Below are positions 10,706-21,119 of a stretch of DNA of 64,000 nt, in pieces (the stretch's first letter is position 1; each line of letters begins with the position of its first letter). A program made the position numbers and the translations under genes. The stretch is from Aradus depressus (Eukaryota; Arthropoda; Insecta; Hemiptera; Aradidae), in assembly GCA_963662175.1 (NCBI GenBank), contig OY759216.1:46579087-46643086 (forward strand), written 5' to 3'. The notes beneath the pieces were generated by a model. The model did not search any database and was not told the DNA's origin. It saw nothing but the letters and a program-made list of their open reading frames with translations.

Positions 10706-11189
10706 TTTTTTCATTTTGTTCGCTGGAATTGGCTCCTTACGATACAGATACATGGAGATAATTACATGATTTACATGCCTTCAAGTTCTATTTGATTTGC
10801 TTTTTTTTCTTTCTCGTTTCCTACGGTTTCTACATGACACTTAGATGAAAGTTACACGTTTTCGTTCTTGTTCTTTTGGCCACAGATCACGAACAAGAGA
10901 TTCAAGTTCATGAGATAACGTTTACGAGAAATTGAGAAAGAGACTGCTTTGGGAATGTGAAGAGAACGCGCGCTCTCAAAATTCTAAACAAAACATGCTA
11001 CTGGAAGCCTAGATACGAGGGAAACCACAAATGGGCCTATGAGATGCCGCAGTGTCCAGGATGTCATCCCTGGCATGGATAGTGTGTATACTAAGGTTTC
11101 CAATCTCGGAATACCGGGATCCCGTCATTGTCAATCCCGAGTTTCATTTATTACGAATATTTAAAAATTTAAATTAATGAATTTAATTT

Positions 11190-11475
11190 ACTTCCTGAGC
11201 TATACGAAGTATAGGGGAAGTTATGTAATCGATCAAAAATTCGATGCGGAGTTACCAACGGAACTTCATGTTCGTGTGTGAACACGATTACTTCCGATAG
11301 AATGAAAGTATCGACACAAAATTTTATATGTGTATCGAGAACCTTTTAAAGACGTCATCTATTGAATTTTACCCAAATCGACCGAAGTGAACAGGGGGTT
11401 TAGGGGGGAGGCTTAACAGAAAAACTCTAATAACTGCCGTTGTAATGAATGTATTGACATGAAATTTGATATACA
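11190..11475 (+). repeat. Family A repeat, left half
   Basis: A good left end, ACTTCCTGAGCTATACGAAG then TATAGGGGAAGTTATGTAATC, followed by two modules. It ends at a different repeat (11475-11735) that contains the word GGGTGTAAAAGCAC and its near-complement TGTTTTTACACCCCAGC. This looks like an insertion of about 250 bp with inverted ends. Confidence 0.75.
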
Positions 11476-11734
11476 TATTCTCTGGCCAGGGTGTAAAAGC
11501 ACATAAGTCAAAAATTGGCGGTTACCGGATTATTGCGATACGTAAGTCAAAACTAGTTTAATTTTATTTTGGCTTTAACGTAAGTCATATTTGCAGTGCT
11601 TCTCAGATAAAGAGAGGTCTGCCTGATAACCAAGTAAAAATTTTATATTTTCTTGTTTGTGTGTAACCTATTTCCTTCTATTCTGAAAAATGATAAAAGT
11701 TGAATTATGTGTTTTTACACCCCAGCTAGAGTAT

Positions 11735-11870
11735 TCAAAGCCCTATAAAGACATCATTTATCAATGTTCTACTCAAATACACTAATAACTGCAGAATATA
11801 TCGACAACAAATCTAATATAAGAACTTCTAAGTTGAGGAACGCGGACATATTGTGGAAACTTGTAATAAA
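11735..11870 (+). repeat. Family A piece followed by foldback flank
   Basis: CCCTATAAAGACATCAT and CTAATAACTGCAGAATATATCG continue the family A copy interrupted at 11475. From 11822 the sequence ACTTCTAAGTTGAGG...TTGTGGAAAC is shared with 34.70-34.74 kb, where it also borders a foldback-like end. Confidence 0.55.
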
Positions 11871-12045
11871 TAAATAAAACAAACTTATTTTTGAAATATT
11901 GTCTATTCCACTAAAGATATATATACATATATAAATACCGGTTTCGGCTTTATACTATCGTCAGGTCTAGTTATGACCGGTAGTTATATATATTTATATC
12001 TTTAGTGGAATAGACAATATTTCAAAAATAAGTTTGTTTTATTTA
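11871..12045. mobile_element. Foldback element with hammerhead-like centre
   Basis: Two perfect 51-bp arms (11871-11921 and 11995-12045) contain ATTGTCTATTCCACTAAAG. The centre, read on the - strand, has ACCGGTC (11981-11975), CTGACGA (11964-11958) and GAAACCGGT (11945-11937). This is the order of a hammerhead ribozyme core in which ACCGGT pairs with itself as helix III. Such cores are known from Penelope-like elements. No coding sequence. Confidence 0.7.
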
Positions 12046-12165
12046 TCTAATATAAGACTTAATATATTGAGTTTTAGCCCAAAACGGTTTTGGAAGGTGA
12101 GCGAAAAGGTAATTGATTAATTCGTGCTGGGGAGGTAAATAGCCTGTGATTCACCTACTGTATTT
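12046..12165 (+). repeat. Family A repeat, right-end piece
   Basis: TTTTAGCCCAAAACGGTTTTGG to CGTGCTGGGGAGGTAAATAG and a partial terminal hairpin. It completes the copy split by the foldback element at 11.87 kb. Confidence 0.65.
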
Positions 12166-12449
12166 TTTTACACTATATTTTGTTCGTGATCAAGTATAAT
12201 TCATTCCATTGAATCATTAATGGTCATTATAAAAAATATGATTATTTTCCCTTTGAACAATATTAGTCATGATGATGATACCTGGAAGAAAGAAGACATT
12301 TCGAATAACTAATCATTGTTCCTCTCTTTATGAAAGAAGTATAACTCATAAAAGAGCCAACTTTAATGCCCTTCCCAACTTCTTGAAAACAATACAAATA
12401 TAATAAATATCAATATAATGTTATTGGGAAATGTTTTTCCTCATTGTTA

Positions 12450-12890
12450 AAAAAAAAGAAGTCATCGGTGAATCACCGGCAATGGACTTTCCCAGAACGA
12501 ATTGATCAATTAACTTTTCGCTCCCCCTCCAAAACCAGTCGACCGTTTGCGCTAATATTTAACAGTTGACTTACATATGGGGATTCCAATTCCTCATACT
12601 AAACTTCATGTCGATACATTCATTACAACGGCAGTTATTAGAGTTTTTGAGTTAACTCTCTCCCCTAATCCCCCCCCCTTCCTTCTGGCCGATTTGGCTG
12701 AAAAACAATAGATCTCGTCGTCAAAGGGTTCTGGATTTACATATGTTCTCAGACACACAAACAGACAGATTTTTTTTTGCATATTTCGAATCTAGAAGTC
12801 GGAAAGCATGAAATTCCATTGAAAACTTAGCATCGAAGTTTTGAGCGATTACATATGTTTCTCTATACTTCGTATAGCTGGGGAAGTGCA
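12450..12890 (-). repeat. Family A repeat, near-complete, inverted
   Basis: Runs from an A-run and GTCATCGGTGAATCACCGGC through both module junctions to the left end TATACTTCGTATAGC and TGGGGAAGTGC, about 440 bp. With the copy at 54.36 kb it defines the element's ends. Confidence 0.85.
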
Positions 12891-13147
12891 AAAATCATAT
12901 GAAAGTCGAGTTTTAGATACTAAAGTTATAATATATAGTAGAGATAACTCCTATTAAAGGCTATCTGTTATAATAATTATAATTAATAATTCCTCCTTAC
13001 ATCTTTTTGACTTATATTTTTGTTTAGGCAGCGTATACAATTAATGGCGCCCGAACAGCTGTTTCTCGTGATTGAACATGATAATAATTGTTTTTTTGGC
13101 CTTATGTTTGATGCATATTAGCCATGTCAATCTAATTATTTACGACA

Positions 13148-13272
13148 TCCATGGCCCCGGGAGGGAGTTCTATATACGAAATAAAACTCAAACCCGGACG
13201 GGATTCGAACCCGCAAACCATGGTGAGACAACCTCTACGCTCTAGCCCGCACGGTCACCATGGTCCCCCAAT
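13148..13272 (-). mobile_element. SINE-2 copy, inverted
   Basis: On the - strand: CCATGGTGACCGTGCGGG, a tRNA-like A-box region, then CATGGTTTGCGGGTTCGAAT with a perfect B box and CCCGTCCGGGTTTGAG. This is the second copy of the family at 6.24 kb, with a different 3' body. Confidence 0.6.
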
Positions 13273-13529
13273 GATTGTTAGTAAGTTTGTTTTTCAGAAT
13301 GTGAACAATTTTGCAGAGTTGCACAATGTCACTTCCAATGGTTAGTCCTGTTAAGACTGGGTCGAGACCTTGGCATGACATTCTGTGCGGTTTTGAGGTT
13401 TAGTTGTTGGTTTCAACGGTCTTGATGGATTTTTTTTTTAAGGTAAACAAAATGAAGTAATTCTTAGATTAAATGTCTGAAAACTTCTGAATAGGTACAA
13501 TAATAAATAATGAGTGGGGCGGGAAACAT

Positions 13530-13850
13530 TGTATCATATGTGTCGATACATTCATTACATCGGCAGTTATTAAAGTTTTTGAGTTAAGCCCACTTCCGAT
13601 CTCGCCCTCCCTTTCGGGCGGCTTTGAGGGAAATAAATATTCGTCCTTATGGGGTTCTGAATTTCAATATATTTTCGTGTCACATTTCTTACAAAGGCAG
13701 TTATTAGGCTTTCTTCCCTTTGGCTGTTTGACTGAAAATTAATAGATGTTTTCCTTATGAGAATTTGGATACACATACAATTACATTCATTTTATCGGGA
13801 GTCATTGTGTTCACTGTCCTACGTCGGAAAGCGTGAAATTCCGATCAAAA
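13530..13850 (-). repeat. Family A repeat, inverted
   Basis: Modules with TGTCGATACATTCATTACAT, ATCGGCAGTTATTAAAG, CTTTCGGGCGGCTTTGAG and AATTAATAGATGTTTTCC, up to CGTGAAATTCCGATC. The short - strand frames here are family A sequence read through. Confidence 0.7.
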
Positions 13851-14310
13851 CACAATTGCCAGCGCTTGTTCCAATCCCCGAAACACTTCTGGAACTCGAT
13901 CTTCGGGATAACATTTAGCTCTCTCAGCGATGCGCTTTTAATCTCATCTATGCTTGTGAAACAACGGCCCTTTTAATGTTCTCTTTATTGTTGGGGACAA
14001 AAACCATGTCTGGCGAATATGACTGCTGGGGGATCATTACAGTGTTATTTTTGGACAAAAATTGACGAACAAGCAATGAAGTGTGAGCAGGTGTATTATC
14101 GTGGTAGAAAAGCCATGAATTGTTTCGCCACAAATCGTTTTTTTTTTCGGATTGCTTCACGCAAACGGCTTTGGACTTGTAGGTAGTACTCCTTATTGAT
14201 CGTTTCACCTTGTGGAAATCGAAAAACACTGTGAGCATGACTTTCACATTCGACCGCACTTGTCGAGCTTTTTTCGCTTTCTTATACCACTCGTAAATCG
14301 TAGACAAACA
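13850..14310 (-). pseudogene. Mariner-like transposase, internally deleted
   Basis: On the - strand a 119-codon frame reads STIYEWYKKA (the N-terminal helix-turn-helix region of mariner transposases), joined almost directly to SNVKVMLTVFFDFHKV. It then continues through WLFYHDNTPAHTSLLVRQFL (second catalytic Asp, HDNAPAH block) and YSPDM (the usual YSPDL block). The segment between, including the first catalytic Asp region, is shortened, and the C-terminal part down to 13850 is frameshifted and stopped. It is a dead copy; full-length mariner transposase is about 345 residues. Terminal repeats were not found. Confidence 0.85.
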
Positions 14311-14324
14311 TCTTTTTATTTTTG

Positions 14325-14415
14325 CTTTTTTGGAATCAAGGTTCGGATAACATAGAAATTCTGTGAAAACTCAACTTCAATTATATAATTTCCCCTTTAC
14401 TTCATAAAGTTGAGG
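14325..14415 (-). repeat. Family A repeat, left-end piece inverted
   Basis: TTGGAATCAAGGTTCGGATAA, then GAAATTCTGTGAAAACTCAA and a degraded TACTTCATAAAG left end. Confidence 0.6.
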
Positions 14416-14459
14416 TATAAAAGTAACCAGTTTCAATTTGACAAGATAACTAACTTCCT

Positions 14460-14760
14460 TTATTTGTGACAATTGAGTTGTTACAGTTGGTTTCTCTTCA
14501 AGTGTGCGCTTCGTTTCGGAATTGTCCTGTCCATTCTTCGAAACCATTCCTATCCCATCTGTGCATTACTCCTTTAGAGGCTTTCATCATCAGAAGACTT
14601 AAGACAGGTAGTATTGTAACCTGGGGTCCCAGTGTCCGTTTGACTTCCCTCACAAACCATGTGTTATCCTCACGTTGTGTTACACAACTGCCCCGCTCAG
14701 AACTATGAGAACATTTCGCCCCACTATTGTTAACCATCAAACTACACGAGATATATACTT
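14460..14760 (-). other. Possible transposon 3' end with hammerhead-like word
   Basis: A GC-richer block with open frames in both strands (80 codons each) and no recognised domain. The - strand has CTTCTGATGATGAAAG and, further on, GGTTTCGAAGAATGG. This suggests the end of a Penelope-like element or similar, but it is weak. Confidence 0.25.
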
Positions 14761-14970
14761 GAGTGTTTTAGTTTTTCTTCTGTTACTTTATATTTTGTTT
14801 GATTTTCTTTTCCTTGTATGTTTTCATCGCCATTACGTGACTTCGCAACACAAATGTTTTGTCATAAAATAAATAAATAATACATTTTGTTCTTTATTGT
14901 TTGATGGATGAATAAAAATAAGTCACTTCTTCACTCTCAGTTAGAATAAATATACTGGAGAAATATATAA

Positions 14971-15069
14971 GGGGCCATTCATAAATTACGTAAGGCTTTT
15001 CTAAAGCTAATTTGACCCTCCCCCCCTATTGTAAGATATCAGATTTCAACGTAATTTATGAATGACCCC
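14971..15069. mobile_element. Short MITE with 21-bp terminal inverted repeats
   Basis: Ends GGGGCCATTCATAAATTACG and its inverse CGTAATTTATGAATGACCCC match at all but one position. TAA flanks both sides as a possible 3-bp target duplication. The size is 99 bp and it is non-coding. A TWA duplication would fit PIF/Harbinger-type elements, and TA would fit Tc1/mariner. Confidence 0.75.
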
Positions 15070-15124
15070 TAAGTAGTCAGTTGATATTCAAATGTTATTA
15101 TCTTAACAATGGCTGACTGCTACT

Positions 15125-15490
15125 TAAATGTAAATATGACGTTGGTGAATCACTGGCGATGGCCTTCCACAACACGAATTAATCAATTAAGTTGTCTCTC
15201 TTCCTCCAAAACCACTACGACCTTTGAGCTTAAATCAATATTTGTCTTATATAGGGGCTTCTGAATCCTATATATTCATAACATCGGCAGTTATTATGGT
15301 TTTTGAGGTGAGCCCACCATAGGAAATTTGGATACTCATATAATTTCGTGTTGATACATTCATTTTATCGGGAGTCACTGTGTTCACAGTCCTAGGGCGG
15401 AAAACATTAAATTCCGATCAAAACTCAACATCGAATTCCTGTCCGATTACATAACTTCTGCTATACTTCGTATATCTGGGGAAGTAAAAA
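15125..15490 (-). repeat. Family A repeat, inverted
   Basis: GTTGGTGAATCACTGGCGATG to the left end CTTCGTATATCTGGGGAAG. Nearly the same sequence recurs about 515 bp further on. Confidence 0.8.
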
Positions 15491-16160
15491 TTCGTCAGTG
15501 AATCACAGACAATGTACTTCCATAGAGCGAATTAACTTCTTTCTATTTTCTATCTTTCAAACATTGTGACCTGATGAAGGGACATAAGAACCTCATAGAA
15601 ATAAAAGACGTTGTCTTTCCACTGTTTTATTTTAGACCAGAAACGGTTTTCTACGCAACAGCGTCATCATCAGTGGTTCACAACACGAATTAATCAATTA
15701 AGTTGTCTCTCTTTCTCCAAAAGCACTACGATCTTTGAGTTTAAATCAATATTTGTCTTATATAGGGGCTTCTGAATCCGATATATTCATAACGTCGGCA
15801 GTTATTAGAGTTTTTTGCTTTAAGACCCACTCCACTGATCCCTCCTTTTCCCTTCGGTCGACTTTATTGAAAATTAACTGTTGTCATTATTATTATTGAA
15901 TTTAAATATAAAATTTCATGTCGATACATCCATTATATCGGCAGTTATTAGGGTTTCGAGTTGAGTCCCCTTTCTCTGATGCCCGTTTTTCTCTTTGACC
16001 GACTGCTGAAATTTAATAGTTGTCTTTCTATTAATGGATACAGACAGACATTTATTATACATTTTTGGAACCAGAGGATTGGAAAATAATGAAAACATGA
16101 AATTCCGTTGAAAACTCAACTTTGAATATTTGACCGATTACGTAACTTCCTGTTTACTTG
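15490..16160 (-). repeat. Second family A copy in tandem, with insertion
   Basis: Starts directly after the preceding copy with TTCGTCAGTGAATCACAG. It is interrupted at about 15545-15675 by a segment with two facing hammerhead-like cores, and resumes with CACAACACGAATTAATCAA. 15165-15330 and 15680-15830 are about 90 percent identical by eye, pointing to a local duplication of about 515 bp. Confidence 0.7.
15545..15675. repeat. Inserted hairpin with two facing hammerhead-like cores
   Basis: The + strand has CCTGATGAAGGGAC followed by CATAGAAATAAAAG. The - strand has CTGATGATGACGCTGTTGCG then TAGAAAACCG, in which ACGC/GCGT forms the helix II stem around a TGTT loop. The middle has AATAAAAGACGTTGTCTT and its partial complement. 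Confidence 0.5.
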
Positions 16161-16258
16161 CTAGTTATTTATTGTGACTCAAGGGGTTACATCGCCGACT
16201 GCCAGAGCGCTCTTTCGTCGCTCTGGTCAATGAAGCACTCTACTGGGGAGTCCTATAA
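16160..16258 (-). mobile_element. SINE-1 fragment
   Basis: TATTGTGACTCAAGGGG, then GCCAGAGCGCTCTTTCGTC and GGGAGTCCTATAAG. It is the 3' part of SINE-1 in inverted orientation, heavily shortened. Confidence 0.65.
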
Positions 16259-16264
16259 GTTTTT

Positions 16265-16707
16265 AAACAACGTGCATGTTTTAGGAGTGAAAAATGTAAT
16301 TTTGGACGTAGTAAGCATTTTGTTTGTATTGGATGTAAACTTTGACCAAACTGGCACCTGTGTTATGTGTCAGACTGACTAGCTAGCTCTGGTTGGACCG
16401 GTCGTCTGACTCCAGGCTTTAGGGTGTCCGCCTGGCCCAGTTCTCCTGGCACCACTTCCTGGTCCAGAGAGTCACTCCAATCATAGTCAATTAGTCAAAT
16501 TCTACAGTCAACTCTCGTTCTCATCTTATCTCGTCAAATCATGCTAATCTTCTCTTTTAAGAATTTTAGAAACTTGCTGAAAGTGTGGGAGGAAGACGTT
16601 TTTATCTACAGTCAGGGCCACGTATTTCTGGTATTGGGAGCATCATGTACTGAAGAGATTCGTAGCATTTAGAAACACAATCAGTCCACATTCCGGTAGC
16701 GGACAGT
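16265..16707. other. Unassigned sequence
   Basis: Mixed-composition DNA between a SINE fragment and a hAT-type MITE. No recognised gene or RNA. Confidence 0.4.
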
Positions 16708-16715
16708 CTCTCAAG

Positions 16716-16987
16716 CAGCGGCGAATACAAGGATAGAGGGGGGGGGGGGGGGGGGGGGGGGGAGGGGAGCAGAATTACCGCCCCTAGCGCATAGGCTAAT
16801 AAATCAGTTTCATTAAGGATAAATAATTATGGACGTTAAATTTGGAAAGACGTCCTAGTGATGTGCGAAGGACCTCTTCCGGTCTTGCGCACAGACTTTA
16901 ATGACATCAGTCGTTTATAGACTCTTACTCAACCTGTCAACGAAATTCCCCCCCTCTCCCCCGATGAACATCCTGGATCCGCCCTTG
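16716..16987. mobile_element. hAT-type MITE with perfect 8-bp target duplication
   Basis: CTCTCAAG occurs immediately outside both ends (16708-16715 and 16988-16995). The ends are imperfect inverted repeats: CAGCGGCGAATACAAGGAT on the left, and CAAGGGCGGATCCAGGAT when the right end is read inward. The 272-bp interior has no ORF and includes a 25-G run (16738-16762). An 8-bp duplication with CA...TG ends is the signature of hAT transposition. Confidence 0.8.
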
Positions 16988-17113
16988 CTCTCAAGTTGGT
17001 ACATTGTGATAGTGTTACTTTAAACTCTCCTAAACTTTTCCAGGAAAGAGACTTGACACAGCTGAATGTAACGCTTTAGAGGGCACAAAAAAATAAGATA
17101 AAATACTTAAAAT

Positions 17114-17372
17114 TCATGCCCAGGCTTTAACTACGAGGTCATATCGCCTACTATCAGTCCAGAGCGCTCTTTTCTGGTGGACATGAGCCTGACTCTACTA
17201 TGGTAGTCCTAAATTTTGCCTACCTAGGTTTATTCATCTAGGATAAGGGGTCTTTAATGAGTACCTGACATCACATAGGCTCGGGACCATCGCTTAACGT
17301 CCCAGATAAAAAACGTATGACCCCTCTTTCGAAGCTGCGATCTTGAGCTCAGAAGGCCAGCACGATACCTCT
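17114..17372 (-). mobile_element. SINE-1 copy, 5' end trimmed
   Basis: TCATGCCCAGGCTTTAACTAC through the CCAGAGCGCTCTTTTCTGG stem to GATCTTGAGCTCAGAAGGCC. Inverted orientation. Most of the A box is lost and the B box is degraded. Confidence 0.8.
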
Positions 17373-18129
17373 ATGTAAATATCTCATTTTATGTTAAAAT
17401 TCGACATAGTGTAATTTTCCTCCGAGGTACAGATGCAGCATGCTTGTATCAATCGACATGCACTTAATTCTGGGCTCCACAAAAAATTGTTTATCCTCCT
17501 TTTCAAGTTCGGTGTTCTACCATTCAATAGAGTGTTTTCTATACAAAATGGATTGATCTCATCTAATTTTATCAAAAATGTGACAGTTTTTACATCATGA
17601 CTATATAAATTACAAAAAAAAAGTTTAGTTAATGTTTGAATATGCACCTGCATAACTAGTACCTATTTCTTCTTCCTACCACCACTCAACTCTCATAGTC
17701 CGTGGCCTATACTTCAGTGATTCCTGAATGGGTGTTGCAGACCCTAGTAAGGGAGGGAGGGTCTTCATGGACGGTAGAACACGGGACCGGATATGAGTAC
17801 TTAGTTCTGTCAAGGAAATAGTCCTTTCCTATGGTGGACTGACCGCTCAAACTCTTCTACAGCACCAGAACTAACTTCATAGGTCGTAAACAGTACGAAA
17901 GCCAATTTACGAGTGATCTATTACAGCAATTTTACTGAAACTTCGCACAAATTTGAAGGCTGATAACTAGCTAAAAATCGACAACAAAGAAAATTTGATA
18001 AACAATTTTTTTTCAGAAAATTTCAGGATCAATGAAAATATTTTCCTTGTAGTTTTAATCAGATTTCCATCAAAAAATGGTTGTATCTCTTTGTAGTTTC
18101 ATATTTAGATCGAACCGCTCAATTAATTC
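17373..18129. other. Unassigned sequence
   Basis: A - strand frame of 89 codons (17384-17653) has no recognised motif and lies in AT-rich DNA. Nothing else can be supported. Confidence 0.4.
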
Positions 18130-18220
18130 AAATCATCCTTATTGGGTTTTGGATTAAAATATAACATTTCATGTCGATACATTTATTACATCGGTAGTTG
18201 TTGGGTCATCCCCCCTCCGA
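18130..18220 (-). repeat. Family A module
   Basis: ATTTCATGTCGATACATTTA, TTACATCGGTAGTTGTTGG and CCCCCTCCGATAAG, one inverted module. Confidence 0.55.
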
Positions 18221-18539
18221 TAAGTTTAACTGATGAAACTAGTTGTGGTTAAATAAATCTATATTGGATTGAAACAACTTATTACTTATTTAACAAGTAA
18301 GTCCACTACATCCGCCATCCATCAAGAAATATATTACTCCTTATATGTTTTGTTTTTTTGTTAAAGACAATAATGTATTAATTGATTTATTTATACATTT
18401 ATAACTGCAATGAAGTTTTTTCTCTAGTATACCATCAAAATAATTATCGAGTTTCTTTATACTCTATGGTTGTATAAATAAATAAAAAATGACTTTATTG
18501 TCGTGAATACAAAATATCTATAAATATAGAGAGGAGTTA

Positions 18540-18910
18540 AGAGATGAATATTTTCTGGAGGGGGCCCTCTTTCAAAGGAGAAGCCTCAGAGCCCCCAAAA
18601 CTGCAGACCCGCCAAGATGTATATCGTCAGGATGGAAGTATATGCTATCATTGTATGCACTAAAAGCCCATATGGAGCCCTCCGAACCGTGGGACACAGG
18701 AAACTTGAAGGAAGAAAGGGCCGGAAATCAGTGGAGTCTTTATACCTGAGCTGTTCTAACGGAGGGGCTCTACAAGAGAACAGGCCCAGTCCTGGAATAC
18801 TGAACAGTCTGGAGTCTAGCTAACATGGAAGTCGTGAGGCGGCACGTGCCTCCGTCACTGTCTCCACCCTGTAGATCTACCACTCTAGAACAATGCGCTG
18901 CTAGTAGCCG
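18540..18910 (+). other. GC-richer unassigned block
   Basis: A block of higher GC than its surroundings with two adjacent + strand frames (68 and 61 codons) but no known domain. It looks like a fragment of a transposon coding or leader region. Not identifiable by eye. Confidence 0.3.
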
Positions 18911-18911
18911 C

Positions 18912-19180
18912 AAGGTACTTTCCTCAACACGAATTAATCAATTACGTTTTCTCTCTCCCTCAAAAATCAATCGAACGTTGTACCTAAAAAAAATTAGTAG
19001 ACTTACATAAGAGCTTCTGTATCCACATACTAAATTTTCTGCTCATACATTCATTACATTGGCAGTTAATTCCAAAGCATCTAACTCTGACACAAAAGTC
19101 GAGCCCCCTCTTCTGATCCACCTTCCCTTCGGCCGATTTCGCGGAAACTTAAAAGGTGCCGTCCTTATTGGCTCCAATAT
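18912..19180 (-). repeat. Family A repeat, inverted right half
   Basis: GGTACTTTCCTCAACACGAAT, CTCATACATTCATTACATTGG and CTTCCCTTCGGCCGATTTCG. Truncated at the left half. Confidence 0.7.
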
Positions 19181-19247
19181 TATGGAACTTAATTCTGGGG
19201 CTCAACTAAATAAAAACATTCAAAAATAAAATATAAATAGATAAAAT

Positions 19248-19533
19248 AGTTATTATGACTCATGCCCGGGCTTTAACTACAAGGTCATTTCGCCTACTAC
19301 CACTCAAGTAGACATGAGCCCGACTCTACTATGGGAGTCCTAAATTTTCCTAGCCATGAATTTGTATTCAATAGAGAAGGGTCTTTAACGAGTACCTGAC
19401 GCCGTACAGGCTCGGGACCATTGCTTAACGTCCAAGGACGGCGTGCTTACGTTTTTTTCCCCCCTCCCAGATAAACTGAAATAAACTTGAGCTCTGTAAG
19501 CAAGCACGCATACCACTGAACTACAGGCGCCCT
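19248..19533 (-). mobile_element. SINE-1 copy with tRNA-like head
   Basis: TATTATGACTCATGCCCGGG to CACTGAACTACAGGCGCCC. The head keeps the A-box side, but the B-box segment is deleted. Inverted orientation. Confidence 0.8.
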
Positions 19534-19534
19534 T

Positions 19535-20335
19535 AGGCTTCTCTAAGACGATTATTGGTTATTTTCTTTCGGCATTTCTTCCTATCAAACCAAGCTGATC
19601 AATAATATTTTGGGTCATCTCTTCGTCTCTTCTTCGGGTCACAATATATCTTACAAATAGCAATGGCGTTATCGGCAAATCTAACGAAGCGCCTCTACCG
19701 ACACCTGCTTGAAGGACGATAAGAAGGAAATATAATTTTTTTTAAATTGCTGACTATCTCAGTTTCTTTCATATCCATATCAATCTTTTTTAAAATTAAC
19801 AAAAATAGGTATATATTGACATAGAGTTACACCTAACACTTAATTCAGTAAACGAAGAATGGCCTGTGTAGAATGACCGTGCTTCGTAAGCATTGACTTC
19901 GTGGGCCTGAAGCTTCAGCTTCGTGGTAGATCCGCCACACCTCTAAACCCTCCTCTTGAGACTTCATATTCGACATAAAGAATTTAACGTCGTTACGCCC
20001 ATTCCATCGGTAGTTAATAAGGTTTTAGAGTTAAACCCCTATTGAAGAATTTGACTGATATTCAAGAGATATCTTATTTAAAGACTCATCTTCTTCCTCA
20101 TGTAAAATTGCTAAAAAATAAATAAATATAATGAAATGAAGATACAAAACGATTAAACCCGTACAATGGTACTGTACAGTCGGTTTCAATTGCCGACAGG
20201 AAATTGAGATAGGACATACCGGAAAAAGTTGTGTAACTTTCGACTCTGCAATTCCGTGGGATTGTCTGTCATCTGGAACCAGACTGTAAAACTATTCTTT
20301 TTTGTAAAACTTATACTACAAATAATATATATTTA
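19535..20335. other. Unassigned sequence
   Basis: 19600-19730 read on the - strand has RFADNAIAIC, which faintly recalls an RT FADD box but lacks the second Asp. 20150-20290 has GTCGGTTTCAATTGCCGAC, a 6-bp-stem inverted repeat. No firm element. Confidence 0.3.
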
Positions 20336-20338
20336 TTT

Positions 20339-20625
20339 GGGTCGCCGGTAGCTCAGAGTTGACGTGCTAACCTACTGAGCTAAAGATCGCGGGTTCGAAA
20401 GCCTGGTTGGAAGAATTTGGAAGGCCTTGAGCACGCCATCCTTCGGATGGGTCGTTAAGTTATTGTCACGAGCCTGTGCGATGTCAGGTACTCGTTAAGA
20501 TCTCTACCCTAGGTAAATAAACCTAGGTAGGCAAAATTTAGGACTGCGTCAGTAGAGTCGGGCTCATGTCTACCAGAGTGACGAAAGAGCGCTCTGGTAG
20601 TAGGCGATATGACCTCGTAGTTGAG
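20339..20625 (+). mobile_element. SINE-1 copy, full head
   Basis: Shows the tRNA-like head well: CGCCGGTAGCTCAGAGTTG (A-box region), then ATCGCGGGTTCGAAAGCC (B box GGTTCGAAA-CC with one change). The body runs to the ACCAGAG...CTCTGGT stem and TAGTTGAGTCTAACTA. Confidence 0.88.
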
Positions 20626-20900
20626 TCTAACTATTTATTTCTTTGTTGTTAATAATTAATAGTAGTTGTTAACAAATAAATAGTTGTTTCAACTATAATA
20701 ATTAATTATAATTACTGCAGCGCACAGATTTTTGGACCGGTCTGCGGTCTGCTTGTAGCCAGTATATTTTATTTAAAAAAATAAGGTTGTTAGTTAGGTC
20801 GTTAAAATACTATACGTTTTATCATTAAAATATCTTCATTGTTACAAAATTTTTCTCTCTCCCTGCCTCTTCATTCATATCATATAATATGGCGAGGTTT

Positions 20901-21056
20901 GAGAGCACCAGTGGTTCAGAAGTAGCGTGCTTGCTTACTGAGCTCATGACTGCGGATACCAAACCCGGCCGAGGCTCGGGTTTTTTTTATCTGGGAAGTG
21001 AGAAAACCTTGAGCATGCCGTTTTTCGGATGAGACGTTAAGCTATGGTTCCGAGCA
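20901..21056 (+). mobile_element. SINE-1 copy, 3'-truncated head
   Basis: GTGGTTCAGAAGTAGCGTGC, TACTGAGCTCATGACTGCGG, ACCAAACCCGGCCGAGG, then CTGGGAAGTGAG and GGATGAGACGTTAAGC. The 3' half is missing. Confidence 0.75.
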
Positions 21057-21119
21057 CGTAGTTCATGGTTAACAAACGTAGCCCCTTCAAGTCTATTATC
21101 TATGAGGTTTTGTGCATAT

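Noticed and set aside
20339..20410. Possible tRNA gene in the SINE-1 head
   Set aside because: A and B boxes are present but the cloverleaf is broken and the unit continues into the 250-bp SINE body seen in many copies.
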